The notes beneath the pieces were generated by a model. That model saw nothing but the letters and a program-made list of their open reading frames with translations, did no database searches and had not been told where the DNA came from. A DNA stretch of 64,000 nt from Termitomyces sp. T153 (taxonomy: Eukaryota > Basidiomycota > Agaricomycetes > Agaricales > Lyophyllaceae), in NCBI GenBank assembly GCA_018296165.2, contig JACKQL020000037.1:124001-188000 (forward strand), in the 5' to 3' direction. Both the position numbers and the translations under genes were made by a program. Below are positions 45,043 to 57,351 of this stretch, piece after piece (within the stretch, counting starts at the first letter, position 1; the number at the start of each line of letters is the position of its first letter).

Positions 45043-45789
45043 TCACTGGCGGCGGCGCAACCCAGCATCTGTCACCTCCTCGATAGACGTACTGATTGTT
45101 GCAGGTTTCTCTTTTGAGCTGGTCTCTGTACCGTTAAAGTCATTGTTTTTCTCGAGTTGGCGTCTGACTTTGTGACGTGGTTTGGTGCGCTTGGAGTTTG
45201 AAAGTCGTGATTGCCAGATGAGGTATAGAACAGCCTCAGCTACTGCCACAACGATGGAAGCAAACAGGGCAAGTAGAACTCTCTGTCAACCGGGATTAGT
45301 TATTGGGGCATACGAAACAACAATTGTTGTACATACCCATTCATTCTTCCATCGCAACTTGTCCGCAGCCCACCATACGGCGAATCCCGATCCCAACACG
45401 CTGAGAAGACCATTTAAAAGGGAAGTGATGCTTTTCCTTTCAGCTGATTTTGCTGCTTCGATCTCTTCGGGGTCCTGAGGGGGTACGTAAGTTCCAAAAT
45501 TTCGTTCAGGCGATGTCGTGGTGCCTGCTAGCAATGTAACCATTGAGTATGCGTGAGGATCTAAGGGCGGCGAGCGTAATCGAAGAGTCTCGCGACCAGT
45601 TGTTGACGCCCATTGCGAAACAGAGCGTAAAACTGAGTAGGGTATTGTTGGTGGGGGTGTTGAAGCAGTATATTGGCTGAGGGTATCAGCGAGGTCATGA
45701 GGCACGACCGGCCGTAGGTCCCGAAGAGCGTCTACTAGATGAGGTTCTAAGGATATGTTAAGGTTGTCTGTGGGCTTGACGTTGCTCAT
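45043..45789 (-). CDS. VMA12: V-ATPase assembly factor, VMA12/TMEM199 family
   Basis: An ER membrane factor that helps assemble the V0 sector of the vacuolar proton pump. Starting at ATG 45789: MSNVKPTDNLNISLEPHL, VDALRDLRPVVPHDLADTLS, SQWASTTGRETLRLRSPP. The conserved pre-membrane motif of the family is NFGTYVPPQDPEEIEAAKSA, followed by the first TM segment (LLNGLLSVLGSGFAVWWAAD). After one intron the second TM is VLLALFASIVVAVAEAVLYL. The C-terminal tail is basic and cytosolic (KRTKPRHKVRRQLEKNND). Two TM segments with both ends cytosolic fit Vma12. Length is about 220 residues, as expected. Confidence 0.85.
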
Positions 45790-46140
45790 CGATGAATGTG
45801 AGTGGTGGCAGATGAGAAATCCCCCTGCGCAATGCCAATGTCCGACGTGGTCTTGATCAAGTCCAATCACAACGGTCTCCCAACAGTCCTAGAACAGTCC
45901 TAAGCGAATTTTCCGAGTCGGGTTGCCTTGCACGTCTTTCTGTCCAAGTATATGGATACGACGGGGAGACGTCCAACATACGTAAAGGATACTCCATATA
46001 TCTATAGTCGATCACGACTTTATGAGCCGTCACAATCGTCTTGACCACTCAAAACGTTGTGCTCTTAGTGTTCCGACATATACGCAGGTACCCAACTGAT
46101 TTCCAGAAGTTGAGCTTCTCGTCTCTGCCTTTGACCAACA

Positions 46141-48314
46141 ATGTCGGAGAATGCGCAAGCTCTGCTGGGATCTTGGAAATCTGCTTGTACCAAATTTGAC
46201 ATCACTTCAAGCCCTAGCGTTATACAACTTGTAACGAATCTTGAGCACATCGCGCAAGCCCTTGCTCAGGACGAGGAGGCGAGGTGAGGACAGATATCGC
46301 CTAGTCTACATGGAGCTGAATTATATCCTCGATTCTCGGACAGAGTGACACTTGGTGCTGACGCGTCGCTATGGTCAGACTTGGGAAAACTCTGGAGGGA
46401 TCTGACCCGAGCTCAGCTCACATTTTGGGATGTTGATGATGAGGAAACTGATCTAACTTCGAATAAGGATGAAGATCTTCGGACGGTCTGCGGAAGCCTT
46501 GCTAAATTCACCCGCAATCTGGTGGCTGGTGTTCCGGAGAATCAGGCCAGAGCATAGTAAGGTGAACATACGTTCTAAATTTTCATGCCTTGAATTCTTG
46601 TTCAGCGAAAATGAACCGGATATGAGGCGCTTGCTCCATTATCATACTTCATGGTCTGCCATGGAAGCAGACACTGAAGGTGACTTGGCTTATTTTTCAT
46701 TCCGATACGGTGTCTAATCAGGGTCTACAGCTGTTTCGGTATCTCGCGTGCTCACACAAGCGATTTCTAACATGGTTACGACGAACGAAGCCCTCATGTC
46801 AAAGCTTTGGGAGACGTATCTGAATCTTCCGGAAGATCAGGTTGTCCTCATGTACGAGAATTTTCGCTTCGATTACCTTGTACTTTTTGACCCATTGGGA
46901 CCAAGACAGTCGCCTACTTTCATCTCCTGATCCTCGTACAGTTCTTACTGTCTTTATTTTTATTCTCAACTGTATTCATGGAAGCCGCCTACGATCGTGA
47001 GTGTTTTTCGCGTCTGAAACCGCCATGATCGAACCTTCCTGTTGTAGAACAATGCTTACCAGGACAGCGGTGGGAACACGTGTCTGCGTATCGTTGCTCG
47101 ATGATATGTTGAAACTCTACGAAGCGGAGGAATCAAGTGTTGGTTCCCAGGCTTTCGACGTTGGGTATGGTTCCTGCTCTTGTTTTGCGTGAGCGTCTAA
47201 TTCAAGATTTCAGGTACGACATTATGACCCAGCTTATCGAACAAGGTCTAGTGCCCGACCTCTACGGGAAATTCAGAATGTACCTTCTTCAATTCTTCCT
47301 GTCCATAGCGTATCCTGACTGCGATAATGTTCCCGCAGATCGGGAGAAATTGTTACACCCCATCAAACGACCCTTCTGAAAATTGTCGACTCCTACTTGC
47401 ACTCAATTCAGACTAGTATGAGTTCCTCTGCATCAGAGCTCCGAGCCATCAAGGTGAAACAGAAGTTGAGCCCTATGCTTGCGAAATGCTTTTTAGACCT
47501 ATCAGCATATGCACGCAAAGCCGTGGAGCGCTCAATTGATTCGCTGGATCATTCTCCACGTTCCCCGTCAATTGCTGATACCTCGTCTAATGATTTTAGT
47601 AGTGCTAAACATTCGCGGCTCACGGAACTTGATGTCATGCTTCCAAAGGTCTGCGAGGCCCTTGTTCTTGTGACGCAATGCATCATTACCGTAACGTTGG
47701 AAGCTGAAGGAGAAAGTACCGATGAAAGACTTCATGCGGCCTCAGATCCTAGTTTGAAGGCCTTCTTTCTTGAAACGCGTTCTGATGATGATGGAATCGT
47801 GAAGAATTTGATTGGTAAGTTGCCTGCAACGGAGTGACAGTCAGTTCATTTACTTGACGGTCACAAACCTTAGACCTTCTGCGTCTCTTGGATGTCTTTC
47901 TTCCGCGAATCAATTTTGGTAGACCGGTTCACTCCAGCGGAGGTAAGGACACGCAGACAACACCTACTCCGACAAAAGGATCAGCTTCGGACCCGACCGG
48001 ATTTCAGTACCTCAAGCGTGACCTTGTCCGACTTCTTGGGATCTTGTGCCATGGTGTCAAAGCTTCGCAGGATCTTGTCCGAACCTGTGGTGGCATTCCA
48101 GTAGTCATGAACCTCTGTGTCATCGACGAGAGGAATCCATGTTAGTCACTCTTTCCCCATTAGTTACCTGTCCTGACGGATTGACGACTCCAACAAAGAT
48201 CTACGTGAACACGCTATTTTTGCGCTGCACTGTCTCTTGAAGGATAACAGGGAAAATCAAGCAGTAGTTGACGCGATCCAGCCTCTTGGGGAACGAGACG
48301 AAGCTGGATCTTGA
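46141..48314 (+). CDS. CTR86: Ataxin-10 homologue (CTR86 family)
   Basis: An armadillo-like helical protein; family members act in cytokinesis and cell survival, with the molecular role not fully settled. The start MSENAQALLGSWKSACTKFD lies after TATA-poor sequence. Helical repeats include TLGADASLWSDLGKLWRDLT, EPDMRRLLHYHTSWSAMEAD, QAISNMVTTNEALMSKLWET, LLDDMLKLYEAEESSVGSQA and LSPMLAKCFLDLSAYARKAV. The defining C-terminal ataxin-10 domain is FQYLKRDLVRLLGILCHGVK, VRTCGGIPVVMNLCVIDERN and, after the last intron, LREHAIFALHCLLKDNRENQ. About eight introns interrupt the gene, so exon edges in the middle (46540-47250) are approximate. Confidence 0.85.
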
Positions 48315-48520
48315 CCTAGTTCATCCAACAATCAAGTCGGAGCCTTGCTATGAGGGCTAATGCCCAAATCATAATTTTTTTTGGTTGCATAGCACCAGAT
48401 AAGTATTCTGCTGCTCAATGGTGAGACACCAGATCGACAATTAAGGAGGTATACGAATGGTCAAATTGAATCAGATGATACAGCACCGAGTCTAGTTGGA
48501 AGATGCCCAACAATGTGATT
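48315..48520. other. Convergent intergenic space
   Basis: About 200 bp between the stops of the ataxin-10 and LEO1 genes. No feature seen beyond AT-rich sequence (AATTTTTTTTGG). Confidence 0.5.
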
Positions 48521-50157
48521 TTATTCCTCTTCGTCGTCGTCCTGTAGGACAGCCTTTTTGCGTGTTCCGCCTGACCGACGCACTTGAAACTCCTCCTCTT
48601 CATCCTCCTCTTCACTTTCAACATCCACATCGGCTTGTCCACCATCATCATCGCCAGACTCCCGTCTTCGTTTCTCTTCTTGTTGTTCAATTTGCTTGTC
48701 CATTCTATCCAATGGGTCGTCATCGTCGTCCATCGCTTTCCTCTTCTTACCCCCCTGACTTGGCACGTCCTCATCAGAGTCAGCCACAACAAAATCATCT
48801 TCCTGATAGTCCTCAGCGCCTGATTTTTCGCTATTTTTCTTCTGTGATTTGCGTGCAGAGGCACCGACACCGCCTTCGTTCTCTTCATCAGTGCCTTCGA
48901 AAGCTCCGACATCGTCGTCGTCGTCGTCACTCCAGACATCACGCCCGGCAGTTTTCCGAGAATACCTTCGTTTCTTTCCTCCAAGGATGTCATCGTAATC
49001 ATATTTCTTTTTCGACTTTTTATTGCTTTGTTTCAGGAGCTCCATCTTTTCGCGCTCAGGATCCATAGTCGGATCGGGTGCCATTCGAAGACGGGCAACT
49101 TTATTGTGCTTCTGACCCACAGCGCGAACGAGCATTCTGTGAGTTTCAGACTGCATACCAGTAGGGCGAAGAGACATATAACCAGTGATGACAGCTTCCG
49201 CCTGGAGGACCTGAGAACGTTTATGCTGAGCTACAAGGTAGGTCAGGCCTTGTGACTTGACTGGGGCGTCAGATTGGGAAGAGTATGTTGCTTGTGAAGC
49301 TTGAGGCCCTAAAGATTGGCGAGATACTGTGGCAGATGTGTCCAGACTCTGGTTGATGTCGAAAAGTTCTTTGCCAAGTCTCAAGCTTAAAGTGCCGTCA
49401 GACCAACGTATGATGCGACTGTTAGATTGCCGTCGCTGGATTTATTTAGATTGAGAATCGTTTGTAGACTAGGGCAGTATGAAAATATGGAACTCACGTC
49501 TATGCCGGCTGCATCTTTCGTCCATCTCCATCGCACAGTGTTTTCTACCTTCAGTTTGATAGACATGCTCCTTTCGCGAACGTTGTCACCAAGCTCTTCC
49601 TCATCGTGTTCGGGCCCCATGTATGTATCCGGATGATAAGGCTTGGAATCAACCTTTATGAAGTTCGGCATCCGAATGACCCAGTTCTGTGCATTGTTAA
49701 CATGTCATCACAGAAACCTTCAGCTCATTACTCACCGCCCCATCAGAGCTTCTTGGTACGGGCAAGTTAGGGAATGAGACTTCGGCCTCTTTGACCTCTA
49801 CTGCGATTTCCTGAGGCAGATCTTCTTCTTGATATTCCAACGCTTGCCTTCGCTCTCGTTCTGGAGAAGTCAGTCTTTCGGACCCATGCCCTGAGGCAGA
49901 CGGAGAAGCAGAAGAACTGTTTACGTTGTCCGTATCAGTAGTATTTGAGCAGTATCTGGGGCTTACTGTGCTTGTTTGACCTCCACTAGGTCGTCGTTTC
50001 CAAAAAGGTCATCCATACCCTCGTCATCGTCCTGCAACTCGGCCTGCTCCTCAGCATCTGCCATGTCAACATCTTCAGCTGCTACGAGAGGATATCTGAC
50101 GTTGTCGCTGGCACTGGATAGACGAGTCTCGTCGAGCGCGCCTGCAAGGCTGGACAT
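48521..50157 (-). CDS. LEO1: RNA polymerase II-associated protein LEO1 (Paf1 complex)
   Basis: A Paf1-complex subunit that accompanies elongating RNA polymerase II and supports histone H3 methylation and H2B ubiquitylation. The start at ATG 50157 reads MSSLAGALDETRLSSASDN; an upstream frame opens on TTG. The N-terminus is acidic (DDDEGMDDLFGNDDLVEV). The conserved Leo1 core begins MPNFIKVDSKPYHPDTYMGP and continues SIKLKVENTVRWRWTKDAAG, SNSRIIRWSDGTLSLRLGKE, GLTYLVAQHKRSQVLQAEAV and MVRAVGQKH-like text (HRMLVRAVGQKHNKVARLRM). The C-terminus alternates basic and strongly acidic runs (VWSDDDDDDVGAFEGTDEEN, EEEDEEEEFQVRRSGG), as in all Leo1 proteins. Four or five short introns are needed. Confidence 0.92.
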
Positions 50158-50186
50158 GGTTTCAAAGTAGGCAAGGTCAGATCTAG

Positions 50187-50192
50187 CACGTG
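50187..50192. promoter_or_regulatory. CACGTG E-box upstream of LEO1
   Basis: CACGTG within TAGCACGTGACA, 30 bp upstream of the LEO1 start codon at 50157. Confidence 0.45.
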
Positions 50193-50937
50193 ACACCGAG
50201 GATTCGAACGCGTCCCGAAAAGGAAAGTTGCTATTTCGTTTACACCAAATGCAAACGTGTCTGTGCTACTTGTGCTACTTGAGATCTACACAGCCATCCC
50301 GTAGCTAGAATATGGTACTCAGCAGATGTCGTTCACTCACCTCATCATTCAAGTCATCTTATGTAACAATGTCTGGTTATCACTGTTGGGCTTCTTTTTT
50401 AGCATGACCTCGCGGCTTGATATCTGTTTCAGCGCCCTGCCAACCTCCCCAGAGAAACTGGTTCATCTCTCAGTCACTTTTTCTCGAAGGCTGTGTATCT
50501 ATTTATCAACATGGAACCATCTCTTGATTTTGTGTGTTCCACACGATCTTGCCTAAACAGGGATGCGCAGCCTAATTGCACACTTTGTGAAGGTGTCACA
50601 GACCAAAATGTGTATTGATCGTCACTGCTGTCATGATTTTATCTACCACCAGTTTGTTTTGGACAGTGCGCCCCGATTGATGTAGTTCGTTCGATCTCGA
50701 CTGGCACGGACGGCATGAGAATTTCGAGGCAGGTACCCCCGCTTTGGGCGGTAACTATTCCCCTAATGCCCACAGCTTTATTCGGATTGGGAAATATAAT
50801 TTTTTCCGTCCCGGAATGTGCCCCGACGATAAAAGCGCGCGAGAATAGGTGTGAGCAACATATCGTTGTTGATTTGTTCTCGCTGTGACTACTTCGAAAT
50901 GCCTGCCCCTCCACATCAGCGAGCCACTTTTCCGTTC
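50193..50937. other. Intergenic region upstream of the 51041 gene
   Basis: I find no gene. A short frame at 50899 (MPAPPHQRATFPFYIF) stops before the TATA box of the next gene and is unlikely to be used. Confidence 0.5.
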
Positions 50938-50947
50938 TATATATTTT
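50938..50947 (+). promoter_or_regulatory. TATA box of the 51041 gene
   Basis: TATATATTTT, followed about 30-80 bp later by a pyrimidine-rich stretch (CATCTTTCGTCTTGTCTCCC), the usual fungal start-site layout, then the ATG at 51041. Confidence 0.55.
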
Positions 50948-51040
50948 GACCAGCTAACACACCATTCAGACCATCATCTTTCGTCTTGTCTCCCACCTTG
51001 TCGCCTCCTCTCAGGAGCCCACCTCTTCAGCACTCACATA

Positions 51041-52336
51041 TGCAAACGACGTATACGTTGGCATCCGTGCCACGCAGCGTGGTGGATCTTGATAATTTTG
51101 ATCCCTGCAGAAATTTCACCGACGAACCCTCTCAAGTTGGAGACTACGAGCAAAACACTCAGATGAACAATGTCTATGCTCCTGCTACTTATTCGTACCA
51201 AGCTTCAGAGATTGTAGATTACTTGCAGACCATTCCGGCCATCAATCCGGAGCCAGCTCATATGCGACCCAGAGTCGTCAGTCAGCTCACACCGTCGTCC
51301 TCACATCCTCAAAATATCAATGCGCAGTGGAATAACTCGTCACTATTAACGTCTACGGCTAGCTCGAGCTATTCCCCAATTTATCCCGGTCCTCTATCGT
51401 CCTCCCACTCTTTCAGTCCCTATCCACTGACGCATACATCACCCGACGGCCGGCGTTCTAGGTCATCGGAGGTGATGACTTCCCCATATACAAATCCATC
51501 TCATCTATCGCCTCCGCAAACCCCGAGTCTCCCCATGACAATGGATGGCCCACGTCCCGTAAGTATCCTTTTGACCTTCGAAGCCATGTATCAATGTTCG
51601 ATCATCTTTATCCTTGGTTCAGAACCTTGATGGTCATCGAGAACAACTCAAGCTGTTCAAGGAAGCTCTGATACTCCCTTTGAGTTTCACCGCAGGTCCC
51701 TTTGTTCCTCAAAAGATGTACATGCCCAATACCAACAGCGATCGGCGTCGGTATGTCGAAGAGATTGACCTTCAACGACCCATTTACTTCTGGATGGAAT
51801 CTCCTGACGAGTGTGGGATTTCGCTTATTGATGCTTTGCACTCCCGTGTACGTCGCTTGCGACAGCGCGATGAGCCAGTGTTTGAGGGGCGCGGCCCGAG
51901 CATATCGGTGCGAATCCAAGTGAGCCTTCTTTCTTCCTTAGACAATGTCTCCTCTCATATTTAAGCGATTCAGTGGCCCGGCTATCGGCCTTGGAGTCGT
52001 CAGATCCCCACCAAGGACTTTCGTAGCCCTCCTCAGCCGATTACTAAGGCGAAACTAGCAAAAAATATTGCCAAATGTGTCGAGCGCTTCCTCTCCGTAC
52101 GTAGCATAATTTTTCATCATCCATTCAGTTCTCATGTAGATGTCAAGGCTCGTACAGGCACTCCACTCGAGGACGACGTTGATCCACGGTGGAAAGTCGG
52201 TCTGCGCAACCATGAGATTAAGCTTGAAGATCTTTATCTCGTGAGCATGCATCACGTCTCAATGGGAAGTTGGCAGCCCCATCTTAGGCTTCGTCGTCCC
52301 CTTCCTCAGTGTCCTGGACTCTGTCCTTCTCTTTGA
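51041..52336 (+). CDS. Protein of unknown function, conserved-looking C-terminal half
   Basis: No family recognised. I chose ATG 51041 (MQTTYTLASVPRSVVDLDNF), because the longer frame opens on TTG and lies in the pyrimidine-rich leader after the TATA box. The first exon, to 51558, is Ser/Pro/Tyr-rich and likely disordered (SPIYPGPLSSSHSFSPYPL). Exon 2 (51623-51919) looks globular: NLDGHREQLKLFKEALILPL, RPIYFWMESPDECGISLIDA. Exon 3 reads WPGYRPWSRQIPTKDFRSPP and ITKAKLAKNIAKCVERFLS. Exon 4, using an acceptor after GTCAAG, reads ARTGTPLEDDVDPRWKVGLR then HEIKLEDLYLVSMHHVSMGS to the stop. About 360 residues. The disordered head, compact basic-aromatic body and strong TATA promoter suggest a regulated gene, but I cannot assign a function. 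Confidence 0.6.
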
Positions 52337-54128
52337 ACTTCATTTCGTTCTCTGTCATGAAAGTTTCTTTCTTGAGACCCTCATTCGAAGTAGGCCTTTT
52401 CTTCGCTATACCTAACGATTATCAACGACCTTTTTGTTATGTTCATGTCGTCATTTCTTCGCAATTTGTATCCATAGCCCTCTAATAACTTAGATCCCAC
52501 GCTCTTCGGCCTCTGGGCTTTGTAGCACGTTCTTCTTGTCTATATCGAGAATTGCTCTTTGTATTTTGTATACATGGAACCATTCAAATCTTGCACGCGG
52601 ACCTTGAATATTCGAATTGAAGTAATGATATTGCCGATGGCGGCGAGGCTGTACGTAAAGTTGGATCGCCGACAAATTCAGTTGGTGGCATGTTTAATAT
52701 CACAACACATTACGCGCCCTTTAGCTGTGCATGGTGTGACAGAAGTCGGGACGGGATACAGAAAGATGAGATTGGTTCACAGCTAATTTCAGCAAATGGA
52801 AGCCTTCTGGCATCATGCGATGGCAGCTACACTCTGCGCCGCATGTGTTGGCTTTCAATTGGGGTCAACGTAAACAAACCTGGAACGCAACCTCAAGGGC
52901 TCAGACGGGCTGTACATGAGGCTCTAGAACTTCGAATAGCGCAGACCACTGCTTCGGCTTCGATTTGCCTCATAACGTTGCCTCATAACGTAAGTGAAGC
53001 GACCTCGGTTCGTTTGTCCTTCGGACCAGGCCGAAATGTCCGCCGCAACAAAAAAACATATTCTCGTGGCTCATGCTATTGATAAAACGCAATAAAGGTG
53101 TATACATTGTAATTGAGCGGGGATCTTGAATGAGAAGTTGATGGATGTAGAAAAGACAGTCTGTTTTCAAAGCGCTTAGCTCTCCACGTGGTGGCGCTGG
53201 TAATAAATCTCGTTCCAGCTGCCAGTACTTGCGTCGTCGTGGACAGGTCACGGTAGAAGCCTTAGTGTCTAAGTTGACTTCCTCGGAGGAGATACCCTGC
53301 GCTTCAAGGGTCGCCAATGATCCATTTAGCAGGAACTTTACGCCCATCCTAAGCAATAGAAAGCGACGCAAATCGCATCCAAAGTGACGAGGAGTTCACC
53401 GATCAGGACTTCCATTCCCTGACAGTAAGTATTTTCGACACTCGTGCGGCGATTTTCATCGTCAAGTTCCGATCTGTTTGGGTATTCCCAAGAGAACTTA
53501 TGATCTTTGAAATGGAAAGACAGCGGTGATTGCCTACAAATAAATTACGCGATCTATTTCACAGACCAGATCCAGTCACTCTTTCCGAACTGTTTTTCAC
53601 TGTTGCCGATTATAATGTACCGGTAGAGAAAAAAATACTTTCTCCATCTTTGTATCAAATAACTTCAAGGACACTATGGCAAAGTTATAATTCACATGAG
53701 TTATTTGGGAGTTCCAAATGCATCTCTCAATTCCCCCAGATGGACTACAAAAAATTGAACATCGATATCCACAGAAGACGAGTGAATGAACACGCTTCGT
53801 TGGTGACCTTGACTAAATTGTCTCCGCCTTCCAAGCCAAATACTGAGCAATTCTATGTTCCAAGCCGGACTGAATATTGAACATTCGAGATGTGGCTACC
53901 TGGTATGTGGTTCAAATTGGCCATTGCCCATATTAAAGTTGCAGCAGTAACGTTTATTTCGCGAGAATACCATACCTATTCTTTGGCAAACTAATTTTCA
54001 TGTCAATTCTTGGGGTTTCCTGCAAAGGGAGCCGTCGGATCCAAGTTGTAGAGCAGCCTAAGCCTAGGGGATATGCCAGTGAGGTCAAGAACGAGTCACG
54101 TTCACTCTACGCGTCGTGGTTGTAAGAT
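52337..54128. other. Region with two unsupported ORFs
   Basis: An ATG-started frame at 52690-53082 (130 codons, MFNITTHYAPFSCAWCDRSR) and a frame at 53530-53880 without an ATG start (116 codons, LSELFFTVADYNVPVEKKIL) have no recognisable domain. Either could be an orphan or remnant gene. Nothing else is evident. Confidence 0.3.
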
Positions 54129-54134
54129 CACGTG
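54129..54134. promoter_or_regulatory. CACGTG E-box upstream of BRN1
   Basis: CACGTG within AGATCACGTGGT, 27 bp upstream of the condensin start codon at 54161. Confidence 0.45.
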
Positions 54135-54160
54135 GTTGAAATCAATCTTTGTTGAAGACT

Positions 54161-57006
54161 ATGCCTCCTGCGCGTCGAGCCCGATCCCCTGAAGACGCGC
54201 ATCTATTTGTCAACGACATTGACTCCAATGATGAGCAGGACACCCCGAAACCACACAAGCAAGGTCTCAAAAAGCGTCTCAGCGAGGCGTATGTTCCTGA
54301 GCATGACCCCAATCTAATAGCAGACTCAGGTCGCCCAACTCGCCGGTCAGTCAATATCAACGATGATGCCGCAGAGAAGCGTAGGCGAAGAAAGAGCGCG
54401 AAGATTGCTGTTATTGAGACCACGCTAGCGGGGCCTTCATCAGAGACTCCTGATCAGGAGGGTCATGAAACATCCAGAACAGCTAAGCAAAAACAACAGC
54501 TCAATTCTGTCGCGGCTCCCCCGATCATTAATGTTTCTAAAGACGTGATGAGCTCCAACTTTGAGGAGTGGATGAGGATGGCAACGGATAATGTACGAAA
54601 TACGAAACTATCATTTCAAATGACTCAGGTCTAATATAGTATTTGCAGAAAATCAATGCAGCTAACTCGTGGAATTTCGCTCTTATCGACTATTTTCATG
54701 ACATGTCTCTATTGCGGAATAACGACGACAACTCCATTAATTTCCAACGCGCGTCATGTACACTCGACGGTTGTGTCAAGATCTGGACAAGTCGAGTAGA
54801 CAGTGTTGGCACAGAAACAGGAAAGCTCCTGAGCAATCTTGCTTCCGACAACAATGTCGATGGTGAAGACGGTGAAGGAGAAAGGGACCCGTTGAAGAAG
54901 AAATCCCGTGGTCCAGCCGCAACACTTGCGAAAGACGCATCACAGCTTCAGAGCAAGAAACCGGACCTTGAGTTCAGCGTCGATCCGCTCTTCAGGAAAA
55001 CATGTGCGGATTTTGACGAAGGTGGTGCTCAAGGTCTGCTGATGAACCACTTGAGTTTGGGGTTGGGTACCGACGGCGGGATGAGGGTGGTCTTTGACGC
55101 TGGTGACTCTATGGGCAAGGTTGAGGATGAAGAATCTGTTGAAGAGCCCGAAGATGACATTGATCTCTCATATATACGCAGTCAGTGCATGATTTTTCTT
55201 TCCCTTAGGAAACTATTTGTTGAGTATTTTTAGAGCAATTTTTGCCTGATCTAGCCGTCTTAGAAAGCAAGGCAATATCTCATTCTCTCGATGGTTTCGC
55301 CTTCTCCAAAGATCCTTTTGGTTTTGATGAATCAACGTTCATCCCTGACGATACGCGCCGCGACGACGACGACGACGACGATATTGGTAACTATGATGGC
55401 ATGGGGGGTGAGAATTCCATGAATGTCGGCATCGATGCTGCCCCCGAAGATTTTTTCGCTGGTGATGATGCTGTCCAGGAGGATTATGGTGGAGATATGA
55501 TGGGTGGTGATGATGACATTGGAGATGCGAATTCTAACGGCTCTGTTGGTCCAGCAGAGGACGGTGCAAGATATAATGGGCCCTTTGTGCCATTTGACCC
55601 ACGTCGCGCTCCTAATGAACGTGAGCTTGTCATGGCTATGACGGATGCCGATGCCGATGGGGGAATGATGGACTATTTTGACCAAAACTTCCTGAAGAAT
55701 TGGGCCGGCCCTGAGCACTGGAAATTGAGGAAAGTGATACGACGACGTAAGCACCTATCGAGTAATCTTGACTTTTTTCTTACCCGCCTCTTGTACAGCA
55801 GACGCAGGCACTGAGGCAGCGGCCAAACCGAAGGCACGTCGGGAAAAGAAGGAGACCTTCAAGATTGATTTCTTAACTCCAATAGACCCCGACAAGGACC
55901 TGAAAGAAATCCAGAAGGACCTCTTTGCGCCAGTCACCAAGGGCGCTGGTATCAATCTTCCTGGCACTGGTACGGCTGCAAAGAAGAGCCGGAGAAAGAC
56001 GAAAGAGAAGGAAAAGCGGGATGACCACCGACTACCTGACGACATGCACTTCTCAAGTAAACAATTGGTTACTCTTTTCTTGAAACCTAAATTCGTCGTA
56101 TGCTTATATCATTTCCTTTGTGCTCATCCAGTCTGACTCTATGTCATAGCTAAAAATGCGCGGGCAGCGTGTCAGAATGAATTCCAATGGTGATGGTGAG
56201 GTAGACGAGGATTTCTGGGCACAGGCTGCTGCAGAACAAGCTGCAGGCCGAAGTGGAGACAATGGCGGCGACGACAGTGAGTCGTTGTTATTCTATTGAG
56301 ACTTTGAAATTTAAGGATTATAGCCATGAATGAGGGTGCTATACCATTCAACACGCAATTCTTCCATGATGATTACGACGATGGGCCTGGTTTTGACGAT
56401 GGTTTTGACGGTGATGGCGTAGGTGCGCCTGAAGCTGATGCTAGCGAACAGGATCTGCTTGCTGCGACTCAGGGACAGACGAGACGTGTTAGGCCCGAAT
56501 TTGTAAACTACTCAAAACGAGCCAAGAGGGTCGATGTCCGGAAACTAAAAGAGAACATATGGCATGGCTTAGACATTGTTGTTGCGCCGTCGAAGGACAA
56601 CGACGAGAGTATGGTATGCAAATCTTTTTACCTTTCAAGCATACGTCTCGAACTTTGCTTCAGGATGTTGACGAGTCACTACCACCTCCGACCGATCCTA
56701 ATGAGGCTCGACAGTTCAGTCGAGTCATAACGGGGTTGCAGAAGTCTTATCCGCGAGATAAGATGGAGGAGATCAGCACAAGTTTCTGCTTCATTTGTCT
56801 ATTGCACTTGGCTAATGAGCAGGGTCTCAAACTTGAGTCAGCAATTGACGGCATACAGGACTACGAGGAGGGTGCGCGAGAAGAGGGCGACAAAAAGATT
56901 GGAGATATCTGGGACCTCAAGGTAAGCCACTTCTTTTCATTGCTTGACATCTTTCTGAAATCGGGATCAGATATACCGAGATCCTAACGCAACTCAGTCA
57001 GCATAG
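54161..57006 (+). CDS. BRN1: Condensin complex subunit 2 (barren/CAP-H kleisin)
   Basis: The kleisin of condensin, bridging the SMC2 and SMC4 heads for mitotic chromosome compaction. I start at ATG 54161 (MPPARRARSPEDAHLFVND); the upstream frame opens on TTG. The N-terminal kleisin helices appear as NFEEWMRMATDN and KINAANSWNFALIDYFHDMS, with FQRASCTLDGCVKIWTSRVD next, a hallmark of the family. Then DPLFRKTCADFDEGGAQGLL, an acidic middle with a GAC-repeat run of Asp (near 55363), YNGPFVPFDPRRAPNERELV and FKIDFLTPIDPDKDLKEIQK. The C-terminal winged-helix part is YSKRAKRVDVRKLKENIWHG, VITGLQKSYPRDKMEEISTS and FCFICLLHLANEQGLKLES, ending IYRDPNATQSA. About eight introns. Length near 860 residues is normal. 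Confidence 0.92.
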
Positions 57007-57351
57007 TGAATGTATTGAGCTTGCTATATCATTTATCCGTACTAGTTTAAGCACATGTTGTATAACATCGATTGGTTTACGATTCCATGTTCTTTATCTT
57101 AAAGAAATATCGATGACAATCTCTCATAATCATGATAATGACGTACTAGCCTCTAGCCTTGTAGTTCGAGTTTACTATGGCAGAGGTAGATCAATAATGA
57201 TAATGGCGGTTTGGATATGTACATAGACTACGTAGTACGGGGTGGATGTTATAGATACAGGTTGTTAGACCGTCGATTGCTAAGGCTACAATAATGCTAC
57301 AGGCACCGAAGGAGTAATACATAATTGTAAAGCAAAATTCGAGACGATGCA
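57007..57351. other. Downstream of BRN1, nothing seen
   Basis: AT-rich 3' region without coding signal. Confidence 0.5.

Noticed and set aside
48415..49068. Arg/Lys- and His-rich frames across LEO1
   Set aside because: Shadow frames of the acidic repeats in LEO1.
50196..50230. GTTCGAATCC on the minus strand, as in the T-loop of a tRNA gene
   Set aside because: The flanks do not form a T-stem or acceptor stem, and no A-box lies at the right distance; it is part of the LEO1 upstream region.
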